Shown here: piece by piece, positions 49,001 through 59,428 of the stretch
Position numbering within the stretch: position 1 is the stretch's first letter
Layout: each line of letters starts with the position of its first letter
Source of the DNA: Diphasiastrum complanatum
Taxonomy: Eukaryota; Streptophyta; Lycopodiopsida; Lycopodiales; Lycopodiaceae
Assembly (NCBI GenBank): GCA_029204225.1
Contig: CM055109.1
Span: 18,345,590-18,409,589 of the forward strand
Reading direction: 5' to 3'
DNA length: 64,000 nucleotides
Program-made: the position numbers and the translations under genes
Notes under the pieces: model-generated
The model's database searches: none
The model's input: only the letters and a program-made list of their open reading frames with translations
Told to the model about the DNA's origin: nothing

Positions 49001-51290
49001 AGATGGCTCTTTTCTGTAATTTTGAAACACATTCAGTTTCTTCACTAATTTCATACTTTCATCACTTATTATGGTATTTGCTAGTCTTTCTTTTATGACA
49101 CGATTTTCAGAAGAGTCTATAGTTTAACATGCACAGATATGATAGCATAATGTGTAAAAAGTGTACGTCAACCTCCAAATCTAATTAAGATATATTAATG
49201 CTCAAGTATTTCAAGCTATAGGTTCAGACTGCCCCTCACTTCAATACCAAAAATACCATGTGCCTAGAAGTAGGCTGATCGATCACTTACACCAAAGTTT
49301 TAAGCTGGATTTATATATTGATGTGAGTCTCGGATAGTACACATTAGCAGATTATGAAAAACTTCTTATATACCAACGTTATGTCTAGGAGTTGTGTGTA
49401 ATCTTCAACCTTATGGAGTCCATACTTCAGCCACCACTACTCCTATTAACATTTTATCACCTACTACGGCGGTAACCTCAAGTAGCACTCCCCTCAAACC
49501 TTGTATCACTTACTGCAGACACTTAAAATGTTCTTATCCAGGATGCTGCTTTTGTCAAAATTCAGTGAATCCAACAGAGACGACACAACACAAAACTTGC
49601 TGATTTTTTACCTCATTCAGTTTCTTTTTGGATGTTGATTTTCTACAGAGTTCAATGACTAAAAGAAAATGACACGGCACAAAGTTTGTTGACTGCTGAT
49701 CCCACTACTGAAGACAATACCAATTAAGCAAACACCATTGCATAGGATTCGGCCAATTTCAGGACTTAGAATAGCCTTTGGAAAGAAAAATACAAGTGGT
49801 CGTACTTGTGCCTCAAGACACGCAAAGTAGCTATACTGGTAGTTAAGTTTTAGTGTTCATTCATAAGTCCACATTGAGGGCAATGTTTTTGTGTATGAGA
49901 GTGTTGAGGACATTTTCATTCACAAGGCCTTTCAATGCCTCTTTAAGAACATTTACCACTTGGGCACATTATTTCCCTCCACAAGTGCTGCCTCCCTTAT
50001 TTTTCAGATTATAAAATTAGGTCTTGTGAAAGGATCCTTTACTGTTCTTTGAAGGACTATAAATAATGATTACATACATTCATTTATTACCTTTTGATTA
50101 TTGACATGCTTGAACTCTTCATGGGAGAACTGATTTACATTGCTTGTAATGATTTTTCCACAAATATTGTTGACACTCAAACACAAAGTGTCTAGAAGCA
50201 GAATGTTGTCTACCATTCCTCAAGACCTCAACATATTTGTCGTTAAGCAGCTATCAGTTTATGTCATGACCGTACTAAGAAGAGTCACCGATCTAGCATG
50301 AACAGAAAGCCTGGTTATTTTAGTAAAACCATAATCTTCATTCTCAGAGCTGCGGATATAACAAAAGCTATGTAAGGAAAGCATCTGAGGTAAGAACAGA
50401 GATGTGAAAAATATTCATCTAGACTCAAAAATGCTTGATAACAGCTGGACAACCCAAAGTGGTTGGGTCTATGATGTGATCTGAAGGCTGGATAGCAAGT
50501 CAACGAGCCAACAGCTATCCGCAATTACTTTTCTGCAATGGCCAAATTAGAAAACATACCATGGAGCTAAGCGCACACAGTGGAAGTTACCTTTCTTAAC
50601 AAATCCTCTTTAAGCTTCTCCTCAAACAAATGCCAAAGAGCCCACAGTGCCAAGCTTGAAGTACAACATAAAATACTCCTTTACTTGATATTTAGGACAG
50701 TCTGTTTGTGAGGGCAGGGAAGGTTAAAAGAGGCCTATTCTGATCAAAGTACAGATGACTGTATCCTCCCTAGAGTGGAAAATTTGAAACCCATATGCAA
50801 ACTCATAATCAGATCTATCAAATACTGCTTGCATGACAACATGGCACCATTAAGTAGGTAAAGATCAACACTTGCTAAATCTTCTTCAATAACTGACATC
50901 AGTAAGGTCCCAAATATTTTTGAAAGAGAACAATCCAATTCTTGAGCAATACATAGAAAGGTGTAGTCAAATAGTGACATTGGGGATGTGGAAGCCTGAT
51001 GACAGAAATTATCTATAAAATTGAAATTTTCTCCTATTTTTGTCTATATCAAAAATGGCTACAGAATGCAGGCTACATGAAAATAGTAAAGTCATAAATC
51101 TAGGACAACTTGTCAATCAGTTGTGTCCATGGCAGAAAGGAAATCTAAATAGGCGAATAAAGAGAACAACAACCGCACTTACTTGATCTCTGCTAGTGTA
51201 ACTGTCAGCAAGTAGCTGCATTGCTGCTCCTTTAGCATTATTCATTCGATTCAATGCCATGCTTCCACTGGCATCTACAACAAATATTAC
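43032..51290 (-). CDS. CHLD: Magnesium chelatase subunit D, last five exons
   Basis: Exons: 51183-51290, 47569-47703, 47150-47311, 46901-47021 and 43032-43117 (with stop). All have AG acceptors and GT donors and keep phase. They encode [16 protein letters not shown] (MIDAS motif DASGS of the von Willebrand A domain), [95 protein letters not shown] and [20 protein letters not shown]. This is the C-terminal ~200 residues of a subunit usually near 750. In the chloroplast, CHLD with CHLI (ATPase) and CHLH inserts Mg into protoporphyrin IX, the first committed step to chlorophyll. The N-terminal AAA+ and Pro-rich parts are not found up to 64 kb, so the next intron is over 12.7 kb or the remaining exons lie beyond. 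Introns contain no element I can name except short repeats. Confidence 0.95.
44744..44777. repeat. Perfect 13-bp-arm hairpin in CHLD intron
   Basis: GCACACTTTTGTG, 8-base loop, CACAAAAGTGTGC. No mismatches in the arms. Could be a terminal or recombined piece of a small transposon. Confidence 0.75.
45501..45731. repeat. 115-bp tandem direct repeat in CHLD intron
   Basis: Copies start at 45501 and 45616. Both contain 'tcaaagg.atgatc', 'tagacaaatgtgctgt', 'tgatagtttg.gcaga.gagtgtctt'. Confidence 0.75.
47704..51182 (-). other. CHLD intron between the MIDAS exon and the next (3.5 kb)
   Basis: No recognised coding element. A cluster of TTCGAA/CGAATTCG motifs lies at 48547-48640. Confidence 0.8.
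48547..48640. repeat. TTCGAA-rich palindromic cluster in CHLD intron
   Basis: Repeated CGAATTCG, ATTCGAAT, CGACAGTTCG, CATTCGATAATTCGG, TATTCGAACTATCGG. Looks like a hAT-type end region, but no partner end is found. Confidence 0.35.
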
Positions 51291-51554
51291 CTGCAAGAAC
51301 CTTGCGAAAATGGAGACACATCAGAGGCTCACCAAAAATACATTGGTTTGTTGATGCTGCATGAGTACAAAAGCTAACACATTCACAGAGTTGATAGAAG
51401 TTAAAACAATCGAATATCCTGTCCATCATTGCCGGCAACACAAAATATCTCATCTATCCAGGTGATATACCTTATGTTACTTTGAAACAAGAGCAAGATA
51501 GCACTAATGATGTACTTTGTTAGTGCTATTCCAACCCTATTAACAACTACTGTT

Positions 51555-51660
51555 TTACGAATTGCCGATTTGAGGACAAAAAATCGGCGATTCGTCACCA
51601 AATCGGAATCGGCCAATTCGAATCGGCAGGCGGCCCGAATCATCTGCTAATTTCCAGCGA
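51555..51660. repeat. End of an M2-related hAT-like element
   Basis: It begins ACGAATTGCCGATTTGAGG, close to the reversed end of M2 (CACGAATTGCCAATGTGAG), and carries AATCGGCCAATTCGAATCGG, close to an M2 internal block. Lies about 260 bp upstream of the CHLD MIDAS exon. Confidence 0.5.
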
Positions 51661-51944
51661 AGGGCTCGTTTTTCCAATTCATTCGGATTTCTAGCATTTC
51701 GTCAGCCGCAAAGTGCTAACTTCTTGGAGAAGGGAGAGAGAGAATGATGCTTGAGCCTTGATAGGGGAGAGAGGATGTGCTTGAATTTGTGGGTTTATGG
51801 AGTGAAGCTTGAACTTGGAAAGTGGAAGTGAAGCAATGTTAGAAGTTAGGAGTGGAGAGAGGAGTGAAAGGGTAAAAGAAGATGGACATTGGAGAAGTTA
51901 GTGGTTAGTGTAATAAGGTTTTAGAACTTTGAAGTTAGAATCAT
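51661..51944. other. Unassigned, GA-rich
   Basis: Purine-biased plus strand without coding signal; may be the body of the hAT-like remnant at 51555. Confidence 0.35.
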
Positions 51945-52020
51945 AGTTGCATAGAAACGCGTTTCTGGGTAATAACGTTCCCAGAAACGCGTTTCTGAGA
52001 ATCGTGTTTCGGGCACCAGA
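51945..52020. repeat. hAT-like terminus with two AGAAACGCGTTTCT palindromes
   Basis: CATAGTTGCAT followed by the perfect 14-bp palindrome at 51953-51966 and again at 51983-51996, then a partial CGTGTTTC. The same start and palindrome occur at 58911-58945 in the same orientation. Confidence 0.55.
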
Positions 52021-52170
52021 ATTGCTGAGAAAAAGAAAACAAATTATATATTCATTTTGCCCTGAAATTGCATGAAACTAGACCTAAAATTGCCCTAAAC
52101 TGGACCCAATTGTAACCATAACACCTGCCAACCTATAAAATTGCAATGCCCTTGATCAGAGGTTTAATTT

Positions 52171-52346
52171 TGTTAGAAATAAATGACTATGCTAAAGTTA
52201 ATCCATAGGTTACTTTGACCCAAAAGGTCGAGATTTGTGTAACCATGGGTATTTAGTTATTTAGGCCATCTTAAGTTTGTCTTAAGTTCAGTTGGACCCA
52301 ATTTTGGTCATGTACTGACTCGTGGGTCCTTAGAGGTCTAATTTGA
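52171..52346 (+). repeat. Truncated LTR of the C2 copia family
   Basis: TGTTAGAAATAAATGACTAT… matches, in opposite orientation, the first ~180 bp of the C2 3' LTR (59428 leftward). It ends where gypsy G3 starts. Confidence 0.85.
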
Positions 52347-52961
52347 GTCCATTTGAGCTCAATTATGGTTTCAGGCCATTGAATCCTGCAATCATAGGGA
52401 TTCCGCATAAGGTACCTAGTGTTGTAGAGTTTTTGGCTCAGATGCAACAAAAGCTAGAGTTGGCACGAGATAACTTGTCCAAAGCTGTAGCTAGGGCAGA
52501 GAGTTATGCTCGTGAGAACCGTACCTATCGGGAATTTGAGAATGGAGATTGGGTGTATTTACTAGTCCCTTCGAAGTCGAAGGTGCTACGCACAGGAAAG
52601 TGCCAAGTTATCTCCTAGGTATTGTGGACCATGGTTGATTATTAAGAAGGTGAGCCAAGTAGCTTATAAGCTACAGCTACCTGTAGGATGCAAGGTGCAT
52701 CCAGGATTCCATGTTAGCAAACCGAAGAAATGTTTGCACGATGGCGATAGCCTGGTGGAAAGTCTAATGTCTCTTGAGGAGAAAGACACCATAGGTTATG
52801 GGCCAGAAAGAATCCTAGATCGAAGGGAGCGACGATTGCGGAATCGTCTCCTTCAAGAGTATCTAGTAACCTGGAAAGGGCATCCGTTGTCAGATGCTAC
52901 CTGGGAGACGCGACAGGTGTTGCAGAAGTCTTACCCGGAGTTTGTCATCGAGGACCGATGA
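52347..52961 (+). pseudogene. G3 integrase C-terminus and chromodomain
   Basis: SPFELNYGFRPL, REFENGDWVYL, a frameshift near 52600, then YKLQLPVGCKVHPGFHVSKP and the chromodomain PERILDRRERRLRNRL, LLQEYLVTWKGHPLSDATWE, SYPEFVIEDR. The aromatic/acidic pattern 'YLV.WKG….ATWE' is typical of chromodomains, which direct integration to marked histones. Apart from one frameshift it is well preserved. Confidence 0.9.
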
Positions 52962-52967
52962 CTTGCC

Positions 52968-52982
52968 AGAGGAGGGAAGGAT
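52968..52982 (+). other. Polypurine tract of G3
   Basis: AGAGGAGGGAAGGAT region directly before TGTTAGAGCCC of the LTR. Confidence 0.7.
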
Positions 52983-53520
52983 TGTTAGAGCCCAGTTATG
53001 GCTCTGTCATGATCTCGGCATGACCGGTTACCAAAGGGACTGAAGCCTAGTGTTGGCAAGGGTCGGTGACCGACGAGGACATCTGTCACAAGTTGGGACC
53101 GGTGCGTCACGAGTAGTGACCCGGTGTGGCCGCCTGACAAGATGTCAGAGACGCGATGTGTCTTGACCGTCGGGACCCTAGCCGTCAGTGACGAGATGCT
53201 AGTCGGCAAGTAGTTGGGGTGACCAAGTGGGTCACAAGTCTTTGGCGGGGCACGGGGGTGGTACCCTATGAGTCACTCAGTATTCACAGGTCATAGGGGT
53301 CATGCATGCCAAGTGGACTGATCACCCACAGGTGGATGCCATGTGCCAGTTGACAGGAATAGTAGGTAGAAGGACTCGAGGGGGTGCCTATGGTTGGGAG
53401 GTTCATTCTACACACCGGCTTCTAGGATTCACGAGCTTGGAGAGACTGGTTTGTGACACAAGTGCCATCACAACAAGAACGATGTTGGTGGAGAAGCCGA
53501 GGTTTTGGGTTTTTGGATGA
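52983..53520 (+). repeat. 3' LTR of G3, truncated
   Basis: Starts TGTTAGAGCCCAGTTATGG after the polypurine tract. GC-rich. Cut by LINE E on the right. Confidence 0.7.
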
Positions 53521-54089
53521 GCAATGAGCGAGGAATAGAATCAAAGGCTATCCTGAAGTCCACAAAACAACAGTAAACCCTCTCTCTTGTGCTTAGCCTC
53601 CTCAATCAAGGCCCGCAATGTGAAGATGTGATCTGTAGTAGAATAATGGGCTCGAAAACCTGCCTGACCCATAGCATGTAGTCTCCTAGTCTCCGCCTCT
53701 AAGCTCACAACAGACTGAAGTATAGTACCATATAGTTTCGCCAGGACATGCCCAATCATGATGGTGCGGTAGTTACTCGGAATCATGGGGTCAGCATTCT
53801 TAGTGAAAGCGAGTAAGTCAGAGGCATGGGAAAGTAGTTCATACTCAAGGTCTTCAATATCTTTGGCCTTGTGGGACTTCATCTTCTTAATGGCTGCAAG
53901 TACCATGTCAGATGTGAAGAAGGAGAACTCAGATGGTCGTGGAGATATAAGAAATGAACTCACGCCAAAAAGCGCCTAAAGAATAACTGAAAAGAAGGTC
54001 AATAAGACGTTTTCCTTCATAATCATTGTAGGAACGCTTCTTACGGCAGAGAACACGATGATAGGAGCGTCGGAAAGATCGAAGCAGCT
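53521..54089 (-). mobile_element. LINE E, 5'- and 3'-truncated
   Basis: Minus strand from about 54080: linker (RRSYHRVLCRKKRS, then IDLLFS and AFWREFIS in other frames), then the open RT piece 53541-53963. Its 5' end directly follows the (TC)n tail of another LINE (54090-54300). Its 3' end is cut by G3 LTR sequence. Confidence 0.75.
53541..53963 (-). pseudogene. LINE E reverse transcriptase, N-terminal half
   Basis: DMVLAAIKKMKSHKAKDIED, SNYRTIMIGHVLAKLYGTIL, LHAMGQAGFRAHYSTTDHIF, TLRALIEEAKHKREG. A stretch between LLAFTK and NADP is shortened compared with LINE A. It ends just before the first catalytic Asp block. Confidence 0.8.
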
Positions 54090-54300
54090 GTGGAGAGAGA
54101 GGGAGAGAGAGAAAGCTTTATTAACGGTAATGATGCCAAAAGGCATATAAGACAAAATAGTAAATCTCAAGTGTGTAGTAGCCAGGGAGCATAGTAACTC
54201 CATAACAATGAAAAGAAAAATGAGCATAATCCGAAATACATGTGAAATGCATAATAACTATCACTGAGTGAGCTACATCAGGGGAAATAAGTCTACAAAG
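54090..54300 (-). mobile_element. LINE 3' end fragment with hairpin and (TC)n tail
   Basis: On the minus strand: ATGCC-TTTT-GGCAT hairpin (54133-54146), GTTAATAAAGC, then TTTCTCTCTCTCCCTCTCTC tail (54090-54117). The 3' untranslated region resembles LINE A (ACTATGCTCCC…CTTGAGATtta). Upstream it abuts the gypsy G4 protease. Confidence 0.75.
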
Positions 54301-55040
54301 TGAGTTACGCAATCTTTCTTCAATGACTCGTTCCTAGCATAAAACCATTCTTTACCTAGGATTAAGTCTACCTTATCAAGATTCATAATATGAAAAGACA
54401 AACTATCTACATAGTTCTGAATCCTCAATGGTACGTGAGGGACAAACTGGTCCCGAACCTGATGCTCCCCACCTGCCACAATCCTAACCACGTACTTGTG
54501 GTCACTTGGTGCGGTTGCCAGCTGTAGCTTTTGCACCAATTTAGCATTAATAAAATTATGAGTAGAGCCGTCGTCAAACAAAATACTCACGGGTTGGCTG
54601 CCTACGAGACCATTCATACGAATGACGTCGTGAGGTCCAAAAACCGCGGTATTAAAACAACAATCACTACATATAATTTTATCCTTAAAAGACACATCAA
54701 TACAAGAAATTGAAGAATTACCTGCAGCCTTGAAGGAGCGGCCACCTTTCTTCCGTTTCTTCGGGCAGTCCTTGGAGAGGTGCCCCTTCTCCATGCTGGA
54801 GAAACATAACCCATCGCTCTTGGCCTTGTCGAAGTCCGCTCTCTCCAACTGAGGGCGTTGCTTCTTCTTTTCTAATAGAGAAGCTACGTCAACAACTTTC
54901 TCTTTGCCCTTTCTGAAGGAAGGGCCCAAAGAGGGTTTGTATTTCAATTAAGGCTTCTGTTGCTCTTTGCGGGTTACCACGTGTGTATCGTCTGGCGAAA
55001 CGCACTGCATCCTCAAGGGATTGTTCAACTAGTTTAGTTG
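54301..55040 (-). pseudogene. G4 gag end and protease
   Basis: QSLEDAVRFARRYTRGNPQ (55040-54960), then 54947 onward: a basic linker, CFSSMEKGHLSKDC (knuckle with second Cys changed to Ser), VIRMNGLVGSQPVSILFDDG and STHNFINAKLVQKLQL. The protease motif is DDG rather than DSG, and LILGKEWF is the later conserved block. The two frames are broken near 54950. Confidence 0.85.
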
Positions 55041-55560
55041 AGTTATTTTGACAATTTTGAGGCCAACATGAAGTTTCAACTTAGAGATAGATTATTTTAT
55101 GTCAATAAAGGCCTAAATCGTGTTTGTACTACTTTTGGCAAGTATATTTGTGGAAGAGGCCAGATTTGGACCCATTCTAATTGGCTAATATAGATACATT
55201 GCATTTAGTCACTAAAAACTAGGTTTTTGGTGAAGTGCCTAGAAGTTGCTATTTTAGGGCAGATTTAGGGCAAGTGGCCAAGTGACATTATGGCTGCTAT
55301 AAATAGTTGTACCAGTGTGGAGAAAGTATCTTCAAACTCTCTTTCTATGTGGAGAATTTTTAAGGACCGTGTATGGATCCGCAGCACGATTAGGAGCCCG
55401 TGACCAGGATGAAGAGGTGCCCGAACCGCTGGCCCGTGGCCTCAGAACACTTTTTTTTATTTTATTTTGTAGAGGTAAGCAGAAACAAAAAAAAAAAAAA
55501 AAAAAAAAAAGGGGTGTTATGATTACGAGGAAGGGGGGTGTTTTTTTCCAACAGCAGTTC
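55041..55560 (+). repeat. LTR-like insertion in G4, ends in poly(A)-rich run
   Basis: It interrupts G4 between gag and leader. It has a plus-strand TATA box (TATAAATAG, 55298-55306) and an A-run at 55489-55510. The segment 55355-55440 could code VYGSAARLGARDQDEEV but has no recognised domain. Edges and class uncertain. Confidence 0.4.
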
Positions 55561-55905
55561 TGAATTATCAAACCCCCAATGCTATTGAATTCAAACAAAT
55601 ACATACAAGTCTCTTTTAACACAAGAAGTTTATAAAGAAACTTAATCAACTTTACCTTCTTTACGAAAGAACCAAGAAAACTTAAAATCATAAAGTTTTA
55701 GAGGTTCAAAAGAAAAGGACCAATGCCAAGAAAACAACCAGTTTACTAAACAACTAGTTCCTTTCTCAGCAAACAAACTCAACTTTTTCAAGAATAAACT
55801 TGAAAGAAAGGTTAAGAAAATTAAATTTCCAGCCACATTCCTTAAGGAACTAACCAACCGAAAAAGCAAAAGAAAGAATGTGTGCACCTAACAAAGGGAA
55901 TCGAG
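55561..55905 (-). other. Leader of G4
   Basis: T-rich on the minus strand between PBS and the insertion; no coding signal. Confidence 0.5.
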
Positions 55906-55918
55906 GGCTCTAATACCA
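55906..55918 (-). other. Primer binding site of G4
   Basis: Minus strand TGGTATTAGAGCC, one base from the initiator-Met consensus; it starts 2 bases inside the LTR. Confidence 0.75.
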
Positions 55919-55920
55919 AA

Positions 55921-56409
55921 TGTTACAACTCCCTAGATCTTCGATTGCCTTGAAGGTTGACGCACACCCCATACCAATGAGACGACGCACCGTATCCACC
56001 CATCCATAGGGTCACTGCCGACCCACCCCCATGCATTGGAGCTATTGCATCCACATGCCTAGTCAAGCCTCCGGCGATAAGTGACGTCCCGTACCACCAA
56101 CCATTGACCTTGGCTCTCCCTAGCACATATCTCCTGGCTTGGAGATACATCGTGGCTACTGCACGTGCTCTCCCGAGTAGACTGAGTGAACGGCAAAACG
56201 GAAACCCCACTATATAGGCGTAGCATAGTGGGTCCCATCAGCACGGTCCCCCCCGCGCTCCTCGTCACAAAACTGCGTCTCACTCTACCATAATTGATGG
56301 AGTATACAAGCCATGACTTGCAAAGGCTGATGGAACCGCTACCATCTTTCTCGCCACAGAGACTTGACTTCTTCCAACCTGTCCAAAGTCAAGGCTTCAA
56401 CAGTCAACA
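55921..56409 (-). repeat. 5' LTR of G4
   Basis: 489 bp; TGTTGACTGTTG… to …AGTTGTAACA on the minus strand, canonical TG…CA. A TATA box (CTATATAG, near 56210) lies about 200 bp from the start. Confidence 0.8.
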
Positions 56410-58660
56410 CCATGTGTGAAAATAGTCTAATAGTTTTGAGCACTGAACATGCAAGTTAAAAGTTACAACATTGAAATCAAGACTTTTAAAATGCACCTGT
56501 TTGAATTGAGATTCGTGCATATGCTCAGCTGCTCTCCCAATCTGTCCATGGAAGGCCCAAAGTGGAGCCCAAGATAGTGTAAATGGGCTGTAGCGCAATG
56601 ACAATACACGTGCCTCATCCCAAAATAACCATGATAGCATAGTAGTCTCGAACTTTCGTGACTTGGGCTTCGTGTGATGGCCCCCAATCTTGCAGTGATT
56701 TGAAACCACCATCTGCCTTAGGCTGTTATGCACCTTCAAGAGGCACTCCAAAACAAAGAACATGTATGCAAACCTATACACCACTTAGAACGTAGAAGAG
56801 TAGTGTGTACTATGTAGTATCATCGTGTATGTATGATAGGTCAAGAATCAAGACTCACTAAGAATTGTGCCACTCCCACAATCTCCTTGACCCAAGGTAA
56901 TTTAGCAATATCCTCAACAAGGAGGTCTAGGCAGTGGGTAGCACAGGGCGTCCAAAAGATATGGGAATAGGTCTCATTAACGAGCCTTTTCTTGGCCACA
57001 CAATTTGAAGCATTGCTTGTAATGACCTTTATAATTAATGATCAATCAATGTTTAAACTTGAGTGACAAGTCTTGAATCAAATTTCAATAATTGATTGAT
57101 AATAGCTCAAAATTCAAAGTTCAAACAATGACCAATGACCACCACATTCAACAATAAACATTGACATTTGACAAGCAAACTAAATTACCTGAACAACATT
57201 TGTTGGCCCCACCTCCTCGATAGCCTCTCTAATATGGCCAAACATATACTCACTCGTAATCACAGTGCCTGAAAGGGACACTTTTTTGGCTTTATCCATA
57301 TTCCAATCACCAGTGCACACTGCATAGTGCATGCTGCATATTGGAGATTTGGAAACTTGAAAGGTATCTTACCTGCCTCAAAAGTGTTGATGGCTCGGAG
57401 GAACATGGTGCTCATACAAGAAGATACCGTTATATTGATGACATGCTTCTTCCTAGCGTCACTCCATCCATTGGAGATGATGGAACACCCATACATAGCC
57501 CCGACTTCCTATATTTTGTGTGTGGTTAAAGATTATTAGAAGGTTAAAGGAATGAAAAACAAGACAACCTTGAAACATTCATACAAAGTACAGTACATAT
57601 TAGTAATTAATTATTGCATTATACAAGCCAAGTTGCAACTTACAATAGTGCCGAGTCACGACTCACTTGATGGGCTCTAGCTCTCTGCTCACTTCATCTC
57701 TCTCCTAGAGCAACTCTCTAGTCCTCAAAACTGCTCCATGCTAGGCCCTCTCCACTCTGACCAATCCGGGAAACAACTAACATCGCCTTCTCTCATTCAG
57801 GTCGCTAAGTGGAAGGGGAGTTCACATACAAAGAAGAGCCTCCTGATAGCAATGCGGGCAAAGTCCGTGTTCTCTTGCCTGTATGATGACACATAAAAGT
57901 CCCTGCCTCTGGGACCGACACGTACCCTAACCCTGGATGATGCACCTCCACTAGTTGCAGCGCCTGCACCTGCATTCAATGGTTGCTCAAGTGAGAGCTC
58001 AACATCCAATGATGGGCGACCGTGATGAGCTAAGGACGAGGGCATGCCCATAGGCTCCGAAGGCAATGATGTGGGAGGAGTTTGACTCTAAGGCTCTGAA
58101 GGTCCTGTTCACAATGGACACCATGTGACATGATTCAGTGTTCACTGTTCAAACTTCACGAATCAAGAATTAGGAAATTGGAATGATGAATCAGGAATCA
58201 AGATTCACGAATCACAATGTAATGTGCATAATGGAAAATTGCAATCATTGGCAAAGAGCAATTTCCAAAGGCAATTGTTCAATGAAGCTTGAGCAATCAA
58301 TTATCATTTTTGCATGTTACAATCAACATATTATATAACAAGTTGAAAGCTAACAAGAATAGTCAAATTTTAGGTTTCAAAGTTCACTTCCTCCTACATG
58401 TGCAGCATGGGGATGGGGTGCATTGCCATCCTATGCAGCTGCAGCGCTGCCAGGTCTCGCCAACCCAATGTCTCGTGGCGCCTGTGTGCAAGCAGCTATG
58501 TTGTAGCCACGTACTGCCAAGAGGTGTGCTCGAATCCGCAAAGGACCACCTGTGTAGGTGACATTGCAATACCTGCAAGTCCACCTCTTTGTACCTGAGC
58601 TGCCATATCCTCTTGCAACTGTCACATGCTCCCAAGCAAGATCTCTTGCCTTCATCATGA
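56410..58660 (-). pseudogene. hAT transposase remnant, 3' end missing
   Basis: Minus strand, 5' to 3'. 58658-58431: DLAWEHVTVARGYG, KRWTCRYCNVTYTGGPLRIR and AHLLAVRGYNIAAC, a BED zinc finger (C, C, H, C). 58066-57797: DFARIAIRRLFFVCELPFHL. 57496-57260: YGCSIISNGWSDARKKHVIN and MFLRAINTFEAG (DUF659 block). 57260-57188: GHIREAIEEVGPTNVVQ, then an intron (57033-57187). 57032-56850: VITSNASNCVAKKRLV, HIFWTPCATHCLDLLVEDIA and KLPWVKEIVGVAQF. 56784-56404: ECLLKVHNSLRQMVVS. The C-terminal hATC dimerisation domain is absent, cut by the G4 LTR. In DNASNCVA-type blocks a catalytic Asp is expected; here it reads TSNASN. Inactive. Confidence 0.85.
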
Positions 58661-58910
58661 CCTCGAATCTTGATAATCCCCTAAAGCCTAAGTTTCTAAA
58701 TTCGAATTCCTAAGTTCTAAGTTCTAACCTAGATTCCTACTTTTACTATCCCATAGTGATAGATGATCTCTTGCTCTCACTAGACTATATCCATCCTTCA
58801 CCCCTCTCTACTTAGCACTATCTAGCCCTAAGACTCAAATTTCACCTTTTAAGTTTCAAAAATCAAAATTGCAAAAAATTTATCCTAACTAAGCTAACTT
58901 CTAACTAAAT
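58661..58910. other. 5' flank of the hAT transposase
   Basis: AT-rich with short ctaag/ttcaaa repeats; no coding signal. Confidence 0.35.
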
Positions 58911-58960
58911 TCTAACCATAGTTGCACTTCTAGAAACGCGTTTCTGAACGTGTTTCTGGT
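58911..58960. repeat. hAT-like terminus with AGAAACGCGTTTCT
   Basis: CATAGTTGCACTTCTAGAAACGCGTTTCTG…; perfect palindrome at 58932-58945. Same orientation as the terminus at 51945, so the two are not the inverted ends of one element. Confidence 0.55.
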
Positions 58961-59024
58961 TTTGGAAAGCATTTCTCAAAAACATTTTTTTTTAATAATT
59001 TTCAAGCAATATGGGTATCAAATT

Positions 59025-59428
59025 TGTAGGAAAGCAAGAGTCAAGTCACCAAGATCTAGTTATCAATCAATCTCCACAAGAAACAAGAGAGAAGAGGCTG
59101 GGCGCCCAACTCTAAGAGAGAGAGAGAAAACAACAACAAGAGCAATGGAGAGCAATGCTTGGCCAAACTGAAAAATGTGACACAATACAAATATGTACTC
59201 TACCTACTTACTAAACGTAGGGCACCCCAAAAGTCAAGATAGGGCCCCTAAACCAAATTAGACCTCTAAGGACCCACGAGTCGGTACATGACCAAAATTG
59301 GGTCTAACTGAACTTAAGACAAACTTAAGATGGCCTAAATAACTAAATACCCATGGTTACACAAATCTCGACCTTTTGGGTCAAAGTAACCTATGAATTA
59401 ACTTTAGCATAGTCATTTATTTCTAACA
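59025..59428 (-). repeat. 3' LTR of C2
   Basis: 404 bp, TGTTAGAAATAAATG… to …CTTTCCTACA on the minus strand. Preceded by a polypurine tract at 59429-59440 (ATTTAAGGAGGG). A truncated copy lies at 52171-52346. Confidence 0.85.

Larger units (their letters stand above)
52347..53520 (+). mobile_element. Ty3/gypsy chromovirus G3, 3' end
   Basis: Integrase C-terminus, chromodomain, polypurine tract and the start of the 3' LTR (52983 onward). The 5' side is cut at the C2-type LTR, the 3' side at LINE E (53521). Confidence 0.85.
54301..56409 (-). mobile_element. Ty3/gypsy retrotransposon G4, 5' part
   Basis: Read leftwards: 5' LTR 55921-56409, PBS 55906-55918, leader, a foreign insertion, gag end, knuckle and protease. 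Cut at 54300 by LINE sequence. Related to G1 by its gag and protease, but with a different LTR. The LTR right edge abuts the hAT transposase remnant, so G4 probably inserted into that hAT element. Confidence 0.8.

Noticed and set aside
58289-58598. Plus-strand frames over the hAT BED finger
   Set aside because: The BED finger on the minus strand explains the coding-like composition.
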